Origin: an uncultured Elusimicrobia bacterium
GTDB lineage: Bacteria; Elusimicrobiota; Elusimicrobia; Elusimicrobiales; UBA9959
Reading direction: 5' to 3'
Assembly: GCA_903873295.1 (NCBI GenBank)
Contig: CAIQNV010000049.1
Span: forward strand, 1 to 64,000
Length of the DNA stretch: 64,000 bases
Below the pieces are notes generated by a model. It did no database searches. It was not told where the DNA came from and saw only the letters and a program-made list of their open reading frames with translations. Each line of letters opens with the position of its first letter. Position 1 is the stretch's first letter. Shown here piece by piece: positions 18,434 through 27,459 of the stretch. A program made the position numbers and the translations under genes.

Positions 18434-20596
18434 ATGAATAAAGACTCACCACGGAGGCACAGAGGAGACGGAGTTCCACGGAGTTTTTTTCTCCGTGTTT
18501 CTCCGTGTCCCCCGTGTCTCCGTGTTTTATTCTCCGTATTTTTTGTTATAGGGGCGGCTTTTAACGCAGCCGCCTACGAGCTGCCGTCTTCGACCGGCAC
18601 GCACAGGGTAAGCTTTGAGGCGGACGCGGCCGGCTTTAACGAATATACGCGCGTCATAGAGCTGGAGGGGAACGTGCGGCTGGAGGAGCTCTCCGCCGCC
18701 GGCAAACAGCAAAAGCTGATAAGGGCCCGGAGCCTTACGGTCAATATGGCCAGCCGCACCGTAGTCTCTCCTTCGGATTTTGTGATGGATGACGACACCG
18801 GCACCGTCTACGGCAAGAGCGGCTTTGTGGATTACGGTTCGGAATCCGGGCGGATCAACGAGGGGCGCTTCGCCTATAAAAATTTTATTATCAAAGGCAG
18901 AGTGGTCGAATTCAATAAATCCAAGTACACCTATAAGAAAGCCAGCATAACCAGCTGCGACGAGGAGCCCCCGCATTACCGCCTCAGAGCGTCGCGCCTC
19001 TACCTGGAGCCGGACCGCTATTTCCTCGCCTATAATACGGTTTTTTTCGTGGGCAGGATCCCCGTGTTCTACTTTCCGGTCGTGTACCGGCCCATAGGCG
19101 GCGGTACGCCGTTCGTCAGCATTTTTCGTCCCGGCTACGACCAGCGCAACGGGTTTTTCATCAAGTCCAGCTATGTCTACCGGGTGAACAAAGAGACACG
19201 GGCCAAGCTCTATCTGGACTATTTTGCGCGGCGCGGTTTCGGCACCGGCGGCGAATTGGATTTCCGGCGCCCCGAAAAGAATATTACAAGCGTTTCCCTT
19301 TACCGGATCCGCGAGTACGGGGTGGTGAGGGACCGGTGGGGGATGAACGGCGGCTACTGGCACCTGCTGAACCGCTTCAATGAATCCGATCCGGCGCAGT
19401 ATTACAGCCAGGGCTTTTTCCGGCTGCTTTCGGATCCGAAGGTGAATAACGATTTCTTCCGGACTAACCCTTTCGCCGTCAGCCCGGACGAGCAGGCCAG
19501 CATGGCCCTGACGCGGAAGACCAACTACACCGTGACCCGCGTGAGCGCCTACGGGCGGGAAACGCACACCGCGGATTTTAACCGGTTCCAGAAAGCCAAC
19601 AGCTCCATCCCGAGGCTGGATTTCAACACCGTGCCTTTCAGCGTGCTGCGGCTGCCGGTGCTGAACTCTTTTTCCGGATATTTCGAGAACGCGCGCGACG
19701 AGGGAATGACCTACGCGCAGAAAAGGGGCGAGGGCGCCTGGAATGTGTCAAAGTCCGTGCCGATAATCCGCCATATCACGCTTTCCCCGTCCGTGTTTTA
19801 CGACCAGTCCGTTTTTATCTCCACCGTGCCCGGCAGGAACGATGTCTGGACTGGGCGCTACGGCGGCGGGGCCACGCTGCGCTACGACAGGCTCTGGGGC
19901 TCTTTTGACCTGGGGTACGCGTACAAGCGCCGCCTGCGCAAGAACAAGCTTGAGAATGACTCTCTGGCCGCGGATAAAGGGCAGGAGGCCAGCTCGGTCT
20001 CCTCGCAGCTGTTCGTAATGCCGCGTTTCAACACTTACTATAAGCTGTCCACTTCCTATGACCTGCGCGAATATTTCGACGCCTCGTTCATAAAACGCCT
20101 GGCCCCGGTCACCGCCGAGATCTATTACGCGCCGCGCCCTCTGGTGGATATTTTCGCTTCGGGAACCTACAGCCTTTCCGGCGGCAGCCGCAGTTTCGTC
20201 ACTCAGATCAACATGGGGGACAAGGAAAACTATATCGGCGGGGGCATAGCCAACTACAGCACCGCTCCGCGCGCCTGGGTCTTCAGCAATATCCTGGGTT
20301 TCCGCCCGTGGCGCGGCTCCGGCTGGCGCGCCGAAACCGTGCTGCGCTACCGGCTGAAGTCAGAGGGCAGCTTTAATTTCAGCGATTTTAAATTTTTCGA
20401 GAAAGGCATTACGCTTTACCGCGATTTCCACGATTTTCGCACCAAGTGGAATTTCAGGGAGCGCTCCGGCGGGGTAAGGGAGTTCTTTTTCTACGTGAAC
20501 CTCAGGATAAGCGATCCCGCGCGCAAGGACGACCTGGAGGACAGATCCCGGGAGTACTGGCATCCGTGGCGGCAGGAGGGGGAAGTGAGGGATTAA
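18434..20596 (+). CDS. lptD: LPS-assembly protein LptD/OstA-like
   Basis: N-terminal OstA-like LEGNVRLEE...RARSLTVNM...; GRIPVFYFPVVYRPIG; long C-terminal beta-barrel-like region (FRPGYDQRNGFFIKSSYVYRVN). Confidence 0.85.
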   Translation: MNKDSPRRHRGDGVPRSFFLRVSPCPPCLRVLFSVFFVIGAAFNAAAYELPSSTGTHRVSFEADAAGFNEYTRVIELEGNVRLEELSAAGKQQKLIRARSLTVNMASRTVVSPSDFVMDDDTGTVYGKSGFVDYGSESGRINEGRFAYKNFIIKGRVVEFNKSKYTYKKASITSCDEEPPHYRLRASRLYLEPDRYFLAYNTVFFVGRIPVFYFPVVYRPIGGGTPFVSIFRPGYDQRNGFFIKSSYVYRVNKETRAKLYLDYFARRGFGTGGELDFRRPEKNITSVSLYRIREYGVVRDRWGMNGGYWHLLNRFNESDPAQYYSQGFFRLLSDPKVNNDFFRTNPFAVSPDEQASMALTRKTNYTVTRVSAYGRETHTADFNRFQKANSSIPRLDFNTVPFSVLRLPVLNSFSGYFENARDEGMTYAQKRGEGAWNVSKSVPIIRHITLSPSVFYDQSVFISTVPGRNDVWTGRYGGGATLRYDRLWGSFDLGYAYKRRLRKNKLENDSLAADKGQEASSVSSQLFVMPRFNTYYKLSTSYDLREYFDASFIKRLAPVTAEIYYAPRPLVDIFASGTYSLSGGSRSFVTQINMGDKENYIGGGIANYSTAPRAWVFSNILGFRPWRGSGWRAETVLRYRLKSEGSFNFSDFKFFEKGITLYRDFHDFRTKWNFRERSGGVREFFFYVNLRISDPARKDDLEDRSREYWHPWRQEGEVRD
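18450..18524. repeat. Imperfect palindrome of CACGGAG/CTCCGTG units (family C copy 1) overlapping the lptD 5' coding region
   Basis: Arms 18450-18483 and 18491-18524 are about 27/34 complementary around a 7-T loop. Confidence 0.85.
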
Positions 20597-20679
20597 AGGG
20601 GCGGGTTTTTTTGTGGGGGAATTTAAAGTTGATTTTTAAAATGATAAACTATATTTTACGGGAGAGCAGCGAGATAAAT

Positions 20680-21639
20680 ATGAAAAAACCGCTTTGGCTT
20701 GTTACCGGGGGGGCCGGGTTTATAGGCTCCAATATCGTAGAGGAGCTCGTGCGCAGGGAATGCCGCGTGCGGGTGTTCGATAATCTTTCGACGGGGAAAA
20801 AAGAGAATCTGGCTCCTTTCGCCGGTAAGATAGAATTTGTAAAAGGCGATCTCCGTAAGCCCGGGGACCTGGTTAAGGCCATGAAGGGCGTCGCCTATGT
20901 GCTGCACCAGGCGGCTTTCCGCTCGGTGCCCAAATCGGTGGACGACCCGCGCGCGGCCAACGACAATAACGCCACGGGCACGCTTAACGCTCTTATGGCG
21001 GCCAAAGCCGCCGGGGTCAGGCGCTTTGTTTACGCCGCGACCAGCTCGGCCTACGGCGAGTGCAATATCTTTCCGCAGAAAGAGAGCCTGCCCACCATGC
21101 CTGTTTCCCCCTACGCCGTCAGCAAGCTGGCGGGGGAGCACTATTGCCATGTTTACGCCAGGACCTACGGGCTGGAAACCGTGGCGCTGCGTTATTTTAA
21201 CGTGTTCGGCCCCAGGCAGAATCCGGAGTCGGTCTATTCCGCCGTGATCCCGCGCTTTATGGAGCTGGTGATGCAGGGCAGGCCGCTCGAGATACACTGG
21301 GACGGGAAGCAGTCGCGCGATTTTACTTACGTGAGCAACGTGGTGGACGGGAATATCCGCGCGGCGCTGGCCGGCGGGGGGATTTCCGGGAAGACCATCA
21401 ACCTGGCGACGGGAACCAACATCTCGCTGCTCGATATCGCGAGCCAGCTTGAGAAGATCACCGGGCATAGGATCGCCCGGACTTTCTCCCCGAAGCGCAA
21501 GGGCGACATCCGCAAGACTTATTCGGATATTTCCCTCGCCCGCAGGGAGCTCAAGTATAAGCCGCTGGTCGGCTTCCCGGAAGGCCTCAGGCTTACCTGG
21601 GACTATTTCTCTAAAAAGTTCACGGGGGCCCTGAAATGA
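20680..21639 (+). CDS. NAD-dependent epimerase/dehydratase (UDP-glucose/GlcNAc 4-epimerase-like)
   Basis: VTGGAGFIGSNIVEELVRR; YAATSSAYGE; SPYAVSKLAGEHYC; ORF opens at 20446 but family start is the ATG at 20680. Confidence 0.93.
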   Translation: MKKPLWLVTGGAGFIGSNIVEELVRRECRVRVFDNLSTGKKENLAPFAGKIEFVKGDLRKPGDLVKAMKGVAYVLHQAAFRSVPKSVDDPRAANDNNATGTLNALMAAKAAGVRRFVYAATSSAYGECNIFPQKESLPTMPVSPYAVSKLAGEHYCHVYARTYGLETVALRYFNVFGPRQNPESVYSAVIPRFMELVMQGRPLEIHWDGKQSRDFTYVSNVVDGNIRAALAGGGISGKTINLATGTNISLLDIASQLEKITGHRIARTFSPKRKGDIRKTYSDISLARRELKYKPLVGFPEGLRLTWDYFSKKFTGALK

Positions 21640-22199
21640 TATTCAATGTCTCTTCCTCTTCTGGCTGGATAGAAGTGGTGTGCGGCAGCATGTTCTCCGG
21701 CAAAACCCAGGAGCTGATACGCCGCCTCAAGCTTGCCGCTATAGCGAAGCAGAGGGTGCAGGTGTTCAACTCCCATCTGGACGTGCGCTATTCGAAGGAG
21801 CATCTTGTCTCGCACGACAAGTCCACGCTGGCGGCCCGCCCGGTCAAGACCGCGAAGGAAATTTTAAAAGAGATAGGCAAGGATACCCAGGTGGTGGGGA
21901 TAGACGAGGCGCATTTCTTCGGCGAGGAAATCGTGGAGGTCGCGCAGAAGCTGGCCGATTCCGGCCGCCGCGTGATAGTGGCGGGGCTCGACCAGGATTA
22001 CCGCGGCGAGGCTTTTACGAATATGGCGAAGCTTATGGCGGTGTCGGAATTCGTCACCAAGAACCTGGCCATCTGCATGGTCTGCGGCAACCCCGCTCAT
22101 TACAGCCAGCGCCTGACTGATTCCGGCCGCCGCATCGAAGTGGGCGCCGGCGATAAATACGAGGCCCGCTGCCGCAAATGCTTCCAGCCGGAGAAATAG
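21636..22199 (+). CDS. tdk: Thymidine kinase
   Basis: GSMFSGKTQELIRRL; GIDEAHFF; CMVCGNPAHYSQRL; C-terminal zinc-binding Cys pair. Confidence 0.95.
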   Translation: MIFNVSSSSGWIEVVCGSMFSGKTQELIRRLKLAAIAKQRVQVFNSHLDVRYSKEHLVSHDKSTLAARPVKTAKEILKEIGKDTQVVGIDEAHFFGEEIVEVAQKLADSGRRVIVAGLDQDYRGEAFTNMAKLMAVSEFVTKNLAICMVCGNPAHYSQRLTDSGRRIEVGAGDKYEARCRKCFQPEK

Positions 22200-22210
22200 C
22201 ACCCGCTCTT

Positions 22211-22708
22211 ATGTACCGATCCGAAAAATTCAATCCTACGCTGTTCGGAAAGCTTTTCCACCTCGGGAGCAAGCTCGCGGGTTCCAACCGCTGGCTTAAG
22301 CTGGCCGAGATCCTGCCCTGGGAGAGACTGGACGCGGCTTACGGCCGGCATTTCTCTGCCGGGTACGGCCGCCCGGCCAAGGACTCCCGCCTGGTCTGCG
22401 GCCTGCTGGTAGTGAAGCGGCTTAAAGAGCTGTCGGACGAGGACGCCGTCGCCGAGTTCATGGAGAGCCCGTATCTGCAGGCCTTCTGCGGCCTGGAATA
22501 TTTCTCCCTCGAGGACGTGATAAATCCCGGGATACTTTCCGAGCGCCGCAAGCGCCTGGGCGCCGAGTTCCTGGCGTTCCTCGACTCGGAGCTCCTGGCC
22601 GCGCTTAAAGCCAATAAGGACCTGAAGTTCCGCCTGCCCCGCGCCGTCTCTCCCGAAGAGGGTTTCTGGCCGTCCCTGCTGTCAAAGCTCCGCACCTTCT
22701 TTCCATAA
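22211..22708 (+). pseudogene. IS5/IS1182-type transposase N-terminal (DUF772-like) domain only; DDE catalytic region absent
   Basis: GRPAKDSRLVCGLLVVKRLKELSDEDAVAEFMESPYLQAFCGLEYF...INPGILSERRKRLG resembles the IS5-family N-terminal signature; ORF ends after about 166 aa. Confidence 0.7.
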
Positions 22709-22730
22709 ACAGCCGCCGGAGGCCGTTCAA

Positions 22731-22757
22731 ATAAAAAAGCGGAACTTCCGTTCCGCT
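22731..22757 (-). terminator. Intrinsic terminator of the pal-cpoB-tolB transcript
   Basis: agcggaac-ttcc-gttccgct perfect 8-bp stem followed on the minus strand by TTTTTTAT. Confidence 0.8.
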
Positions 22758-22784
22758 CTCCCCGGCCCCCGCTAAACCTTCCGC

Positions 22785-24068
22785 CTACTGCGACCAGCTC
22801 GGCGTAAACGAGTTCCCCTTCAGCTCCACCAGCGGGTGGGGGGCGCTGCCGTCCGCGTCCATGATAAAGATCTCCCTGCGCCCGTTGCGCGTCGAGGTGA
22901 AGGCCACGAACCTTCCGTCCGGCGACCAGGAGGGGTCCTCGTTGTCGCCGGCGCCGCTGGTCAGGCGGCGTATCTGGCTGCCGGTCAGATCGGTTATGAA
23001 AATATTGAATTTTTCCTTCGGCGTCTCGCGCCCTGCAAAAACTATCCATTCCCCGGACGGCGACCAGGAGGGGGAGTCGCACCAGTTGAAGCGCGTGAGC
23101 TTGCGCGTCTTGCCGGAGGCTATGTCCAGCACGTAAAGCTGCGGGTTCCCGGAGCGGTCGGAGACGAAGGCCACCTGGCCGCCGTCGGGGGCCCAGGTGG
23201 GCGAAGAGCTGACCCCGAAGCCCTTCAGCAGCTTCTTCACCGCCTTGGTCATCACGTTAAGCGTGTAGATGCCGGGGTCCTCGCCGCGCGAAAGCGTCAT
23301 GACCATGGTCATGCCGTCCGGCGAGAAACCGCCGGGGATATTGAGGCCCTGGAATGTGGTAAAAGGCCGGATCTTGCCGGCCTTCAGATCGATCTCGAAC
23401 ATGTCCGGGTTGCCCCAGCGGTAGGTGGTGTAATAGATCCTGGAGGAGTCGACCGACCAGCGCGGCAGCAGGTCGATGCTGTTGTCGGAGGTGAGGCGCA
23501 CAAGGTTCTCTCCGTCGTAGTCGGCTATGTATATTTCCTTGCGGCCGGTGGCGTTGTTGGCGAACGCCAGTTTCGAATGGGCTATTCCCTGCCGCCCGGT
23601 CAGGCGCATCACCACGTCGTCGGCGAACATGTGCGCCGCGCGGCGCATGGCCCGCTTCTCCCCCTGATAGAACTTCTCCATCACCACCTTGTCGCCGGAG
23701 AGATCGTAAAGGCGCGCCGTGAAAGTCCACACCGCGCCGGAATCCTGCGCCCGGCCGGTAATAAGGTGGCCGGCCAGGGATTTCCAGTAGGCGAGGGATT
23801 CCTGGCTTGCGTCAAGATTGGCGGTGGACAGGGCGTCCTCTTTCAGGTCAAAATAGCGGGAGTAAAGCAGGTCCGCGCGGATTATTTCGCGCAGGGCTTC
23901 CGCGAGGGCGAGGTCTTCGGGGGTCTGCGGCCTGGACGGGTGGAACCGGGCCAGGGCCACGGCGGTTTTTTTTACTTCGATGCCCGGCGAGACGCCGATG
24001 TAAACTTCGGTGCCGGCGCCGGCGCGGGGCGCCAGCGCGAACATCGCGGCTGCCAGTACTTTAAACAT
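22785..24068 (-). CDS. tolB: Tol-Pal system beta-propeller protein TolB
   Basis: Repeated SPDG/W-type TolB propeller blades (DLLPRWSVDSSRIYYTTYR, SSSPTWAPDGGQVAFVSDRSGNPQLYV, DNEDPSWSPDGRFVAFTSTRNGRREIFIM). Confidence 0.95.
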   Translation of the reverse strand: MFKVLAAAMFALAPRAGAGTEVYIGVSPGIEVKKTAVALARFHPSRPQTPEDLALAEALREIIRADLLYSRYFDLKEDALSTANLDASQESLAYWKSLAGHLITGRAQDSGAVWTFTARLYDLSGDKVVMEKFYQGEKRAMRRAAHMFADDVVMRLTGRQGIAHSKLAFANNATGRKEIYIADYDGENLVRLTSDNSIDLLPRWSVDSSRIYYTTYRWGNPDMFEIDLKAGKIRPFTTFQGLNIPGGFSPDGMTMVMTLSRGEDPGIYTLNVMTKAVKKLLKGFGVSSSPTWAPDGGQVAFVSDRSGNPQLYVLDIASGKTRKLTRFNWCDSPSWSPSGEWIVFAGRETPKEKFNIFITDLTGSQIRRLTSGAGDNEDPSWSPDGRFVAFTSTRNGRREIFIMDADGSAPHPLVELKGNSFTPSWSQ

Positions 24069-24074
24069 GCGGGC

Positions 24075-24851
24075 TCAGCCCTTCTTCGCGGGAACTTTTG
24101 CCGGCCTGGCCGGAACCCTGGCCGGGGCCGCCGGGGGCTTTGCCGTAAGCCTGACAATATAGTCCCTGGCTGTTTTTGCTTCCTGCGACTGCGGAAAATC
24201 CTTTACCACTGACTGCAGGTATTTAAGCGCTTCGGCCTTTTTGTCCTCGGGCAGCTTAAGCAGCGCCGTCGCGTATTTAAGCCGGGCGGCGGGTACGCGC
24301 GCGCCCTGGGGGAATTTTTCAAGCACGCTGGCGTAGGCCAGCGCGGCGTCCTGCCAGCGCTCCTTGAGATAGAGCGATTCCCCCAGATAGAAATAAGAGC
24401 CCTCGGCCATTTCCCCGGCGGGGAACTTGGAAAGATAGGATTTGAAGCCGGCGGCGGCGGCGTCGAAGCTGTTGTTGAGGAAAGCGTTATAGGCGTCGTT
24501 GTAGATCTTGGCGGGCAGCAGCGAGCTTTCCACTTCCTCCTGTTGTTTGCGTATGGTCTGGCCTATGGCGTTGACGCGCTTGCTCATGGAGTTGTCGATC
24601 TCGTCGAGCCGCGAGGTGAGGCGGTCCATCTGGACGGAGAAATCCTTCATGCTCTCCGAGGACGCGTTGAGGTTCTTGGAGAGGTCCTCCATCTTCACCG
24701 CCAGTTCCGCCTGGTTCTTCTGCATATTGGTCAGGCTGGTGTTCAGATCGTCCATCTGGCTCTGCATCTGCAGCATATCCTGCTGCGTGGCCACGCAGCC
24801 GGAGGCGAGCAGGCAGACGGGCACGAGCAGCAGTATTTTGGGAAGGGACAT
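24075..24851 (-). CDS. Tol-Pal system protein YbgF/CpoB-like, predicted lipoprotein
   Basis: Lipobox LLASGC; coiled-coil N-terminus; TPR tail (YNDAYNAFLNNSFDAAAAGFKSYLSKFPAGEMAEGSYFYLGESLY). Confidence 0.88.
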   Translation of the reverse strand: MSLPKILLLVPVCLLASGCVATQQDMLQMQSQMDDLNTSLTNMQKNQAELAVKMEDLSKNLNASSESMKDFSVQMDRLTSRLDEIDNSMSKRVNAIGQTIRKQQEEVESSLLPAKIYNDAYNAFLNNSFDAAAAGFKSYLSKFPAGEMAEGSYFYLGESLYLKERWQDAALAYASVLEKFPQGARVPAARLKYATALLKLPEDKKAEALKYLQSVVKDFPQSQEAKTARDYIVRLTAKPPAAPARVPARPAKVPAKKG

Positions 24852-25400
24852 TTAATTGCCTTTTATCTTTGTTTCCGCGCGGCGGTTCTGCAGCCAGCAG
24901 GCCTCGCTGGCCTCGGTGCAGAGGGGCATTTCCTCACCGTAGGAGATGGTGCCGATTGTATTTTCCTGCACGCCCAGGCGCACGTAGTAGTCGCGCACGG
25001 CCTTGGCCCTTTTCTGGCCCAGCGCCAGATTATATTCCACGGTCCCGCGGTCGTCGCAGTGGCCTTCCACCAGCACGGCCCAGTCCTTGCGGGCCTTTAT
25101 CAGCGCGGCGTTGGCCTGCAGCGTAGCGCGGGTCGCTTCGGAAAGCTCGTAGCGGTCATAGTCGAAGTTTATGGTCTTGATGCTAGTCTGGCTGAGGAAT
25201 TCCCCCCTGCGGATCTCCCCCTCCGTGGTGAAGGTGTCGGAACTCTCCTGCACATCCAGGCCGGGGATGGTGGCGGTATCGGTGGTCATGTCGGCTTTTA
25301 GATCGCTGGCGCTTTTGACATTTTTATTATTGCAGGATGAAAGCGTGAAAGCGGCGAGCAGCGGTAAGACAAAAGCGAGCAGCAGGGTGCATTTCTTCAT
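24852..25400 (-). CDS. pal: Peptidoglycan-associated lipoprotein Pal (OmpA family)
   Basis: Lipobox LSSC; FDYDRYELSEATRATLQANAALIKA; VEGHCDDRGTVEYNLALGQKRAKAVRDY. Confidence 0.94.
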   Translation of the reverse strand: MKKCTLLLAFVLPLLAAFTLSSCNNKNVKSASDLKADMTTDTATIPGLDVQESSDTFTTEGEIRRGEFLSQTSIKTINFDYDRYELSEATRATLQANAALIKARKDWAVLVEGHCDDRGTVEYNLALGQKRAKAVRDYYVRLGVQENTIGTISYGEEMPLCTEASEACWLQNRRAETKIKGN

Positions 25401-25494
25401 TACTGAAACCTCCGTATACTGTGACGTCCTATATAATTTATAAAAAATCCCGCGTCTTTACAATAGGGGGGAGCAGAAACAGCGTGGCAGTTCC

Positions 25495-26358
25495 CTAAAG
25501 TTTTGTTTGCGCCGCGAGGTAAAGGCCGGCGGAGAGGAGGAGGCCGTAGACGGCCACAAGCTTTGCCGTTTCAGGCACAAGCGCCGGAAAATCGCCCTTT
25601 GAAGCCAGGCGCATAAGCTTCAGCGAAAGCGGAATGGAGACGGCGCAGAAAACCGCGGGCCAGACGCTGCCGAACGTGAGAGAGAAAAAATAGGGCGCAA
25701 AAATAAGGGCGTAATAAAACGTTTTAGCCCGTCGCGGCCCGAGCGCGGCGGCCAGCGTAGTAAATTCCGCCTCCGTATCGCTCTTTACGTCGCGCATGTT
25801 GTTCGCGTGGAGTATGCCCACTATCAGCAGGCCCAGCGGGATGGAGGCCCAGAGGGCCTCGGGCAGGAAAACCCCGGTCTGTATCAGCGCCGTGCCGCTG
25901 ACTATGCACGGCCCGAAAGCGAAGAAGATCCCCGCGTCGCCCAGCGTGCGGTACTTGTAGGCGAAGCCGGAGGCCGTGTAGAACCAGGCCAGCGCGAAAC
26001 CGGCCGCGCCCAGCCAGAGCAGCGAGGGAACATGGTTCTTGAAAGCCAGCAGAAAGCCTATGCCCGCTCCGGCGGCGAACATCCCGAGCGACGCAAGCAT
26101 CATTGCCCGCGGGGTTATCAGGCCGTCGACCAGGCCCCGGTCGTCGGCTGTTTCCTTATGGTCCACGCCGTTCTTGAAATCAAAATAGGTGTTGGCCAGG
26201 TTGGCGGCGGAGTGTACGAGCAGCGCCGCCGTAAGCGTCAGCGCGAAATCCAGCCGGGAGAACCTCCCGTGCCGCCAGGCTATCACCGAGCCTAAAATGA
26301 CCGTAACCAGAGAGGCCGGCCAGGAATAAGCGCGCAGTATTATCAGCCATTTTTTCAT
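25495..26358 (-). CDS. UbiA family prenyltransferase (MenA-like)
   Basis: NLANTYFDFKNGVDHKETADDRGLVDG; multiple TM segments; NNMRDVKSDTEAEFTTLAAALG. Confidence 0.85.
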   Translation of the reverse strand: MKKWLIILRAYSWPASLVTVILGSVIAWRHGRFSRLDFALTLTAALLVHSAANLANTYFDFKNGVDHKETADDRGLVDGLITPRAMMLASLGMFAAGAGIGFLLAFKNHVPSLLWLGAAGFALAWFYTASGFAYKYRTLGDAGIFFAFGPCIVSGTALIQTGVFLPEALWASIPLGLLIVGILHANNMRDVKSDTEAEFTTLAAALGPRRAKTFYYALIFAPYFFSLTFGSVWPAVFCAVSIPLSLKLMRLASKGDFPALVPETAKLVAVYGLLLSAGLYLAAQTKL

Positions 26359-26416
26359 AAAATGCGGGTTTCGCCGCGGTACGCGGCGAGCGGCACGGTG
26401 CGGCGGCTTACTGCTT

Positions 26417-27382
26417 CTACGCCGTGCGCGCGCCTAAGGCCAGCAGAAAATCTTTCAGGGCTTCGGCTTCCTTCCTGTGCGGGAAGGTGTCTATAAGCGG
26501 GAAGAGATTTTTAAGCTTTTCCGCCGCCGTTTTTCTCGCCGTTCCGGAAAAACCGCCTTTCCTCACAAGTTCCGCGAGGTCCAAAGCGGGAGCCAGGTCG
26601 GCCTCCGGCCCGGCTTTTACAGAGGCCAGCAGCTTCTCCGCCCGCGGCCCGGCCTGCGCGTCGTTCAGCGCCAGTATAAGCGGCAGCGTGAACTTGCCTT
26701 CTTTGATATCCTTCAGGGTTTCCTTGCCGCAGGCGTCGGCGTCGCCCTCGAAATCCAGCACGTCGTCAATGAGCTGGAAGGCCGAGCCCGCCTCTTCCCC
26801 CAGGCGCGCGCAGTCGTCGAGCATTTCCGGCTTTTCCGCCAGGCGGCAGGCCGCGAGGGCGCACCAGCGGAAAAGCGCCCCGGTCTTGAGGGCCACTATC
26901 TTTTCCGCCGCCGCGGCCGGGATCTTCTTGCCCCGGGAATTCTCTTCTATGAGGGCGCCCTTCGTCATGCGCTTTACCGCCTCCACCAGGCTTTCCTGCA
27001 GATCAGGGGCCGCGCGCCCGGCGCATTCAAAAGCCAGGGCTATCAGAAGGTCGCCGACCAGTATCGCCGAATTTACTCCCACCTGGTCGTAGAGGGTGGG
27101 CAGGCCTCTGCGGTAGCGGGCCATGTCGAGGCAGTCGTCGTGCAGCAGGGAGGCGGTGTGGGTAAGCTCCGCGGCGGCGGCGGCTTTTTCCGCCCGGCGG
27201 GACTCCGCTCCCAGAGCGCGGGCCATAAGCAGGGTAAAGCGGGCCCTTGAGGCTTTGCCCATGAAGCTGAAGGGGAATTTTTCAAAATTAAAAACTTCAC
27301 GGTCTATCGCGGCCAGTTCGGCCGCGATATACCCGTTCACCGAGCGCAGAGAATCTTCAATATTCCCGGCAGTTTGTTCCAT
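26417..27382 (-). CDS. Polyprenyl synthetase family protein
   Basis: TASLLHDDCLDMARYRRGLPTLYDQVG (first DDxxD) and FQLIDDVLDFEGDADACGKETLKDIKEGKFTLP (second). Confidence 0.93.
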   Translation of the reverse strand: MEQTAGNIEDSLRSVNGYIAAELAAIDREVFNFEKFPFSFMGKASRARFTLLMARALGAESRRAEKAAAAAELTHTASLLHDDCLDMARYRRGLPTLYDQVGVNSAILVGDLLIALAFECAGRAAPDLQESLVEAVKRMTKGALIEENSRGKKIPAAAAEKIVALKTGALFRWCALAACRLAEKPEMLDDCARLGEEAGSAFQLIDDVLDFEGDADACGKETLKDIKEGKFTLPLILALNDAQAGPRAEKLLASVKAGPEADLAPALDLAELVRKGGFSGTARKTAAEKLKNLFPLIDTFPHRKEAEALKDFLLALGARTA

Positions 27383-27459
27383 GTATACATTTTAGCATTT
27401 AGCCCGCGCTTTTCCTTCAGGCGAAAGCGCCTGGCATATAAAAATAATATAATCTTTGA

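Noticed and set aside
22836-24212. 458-aa plus-strand ORF opposite tolB
   Set aside because: Antisense to tolB, which has clear propeller motifs; the ORF has no motifs
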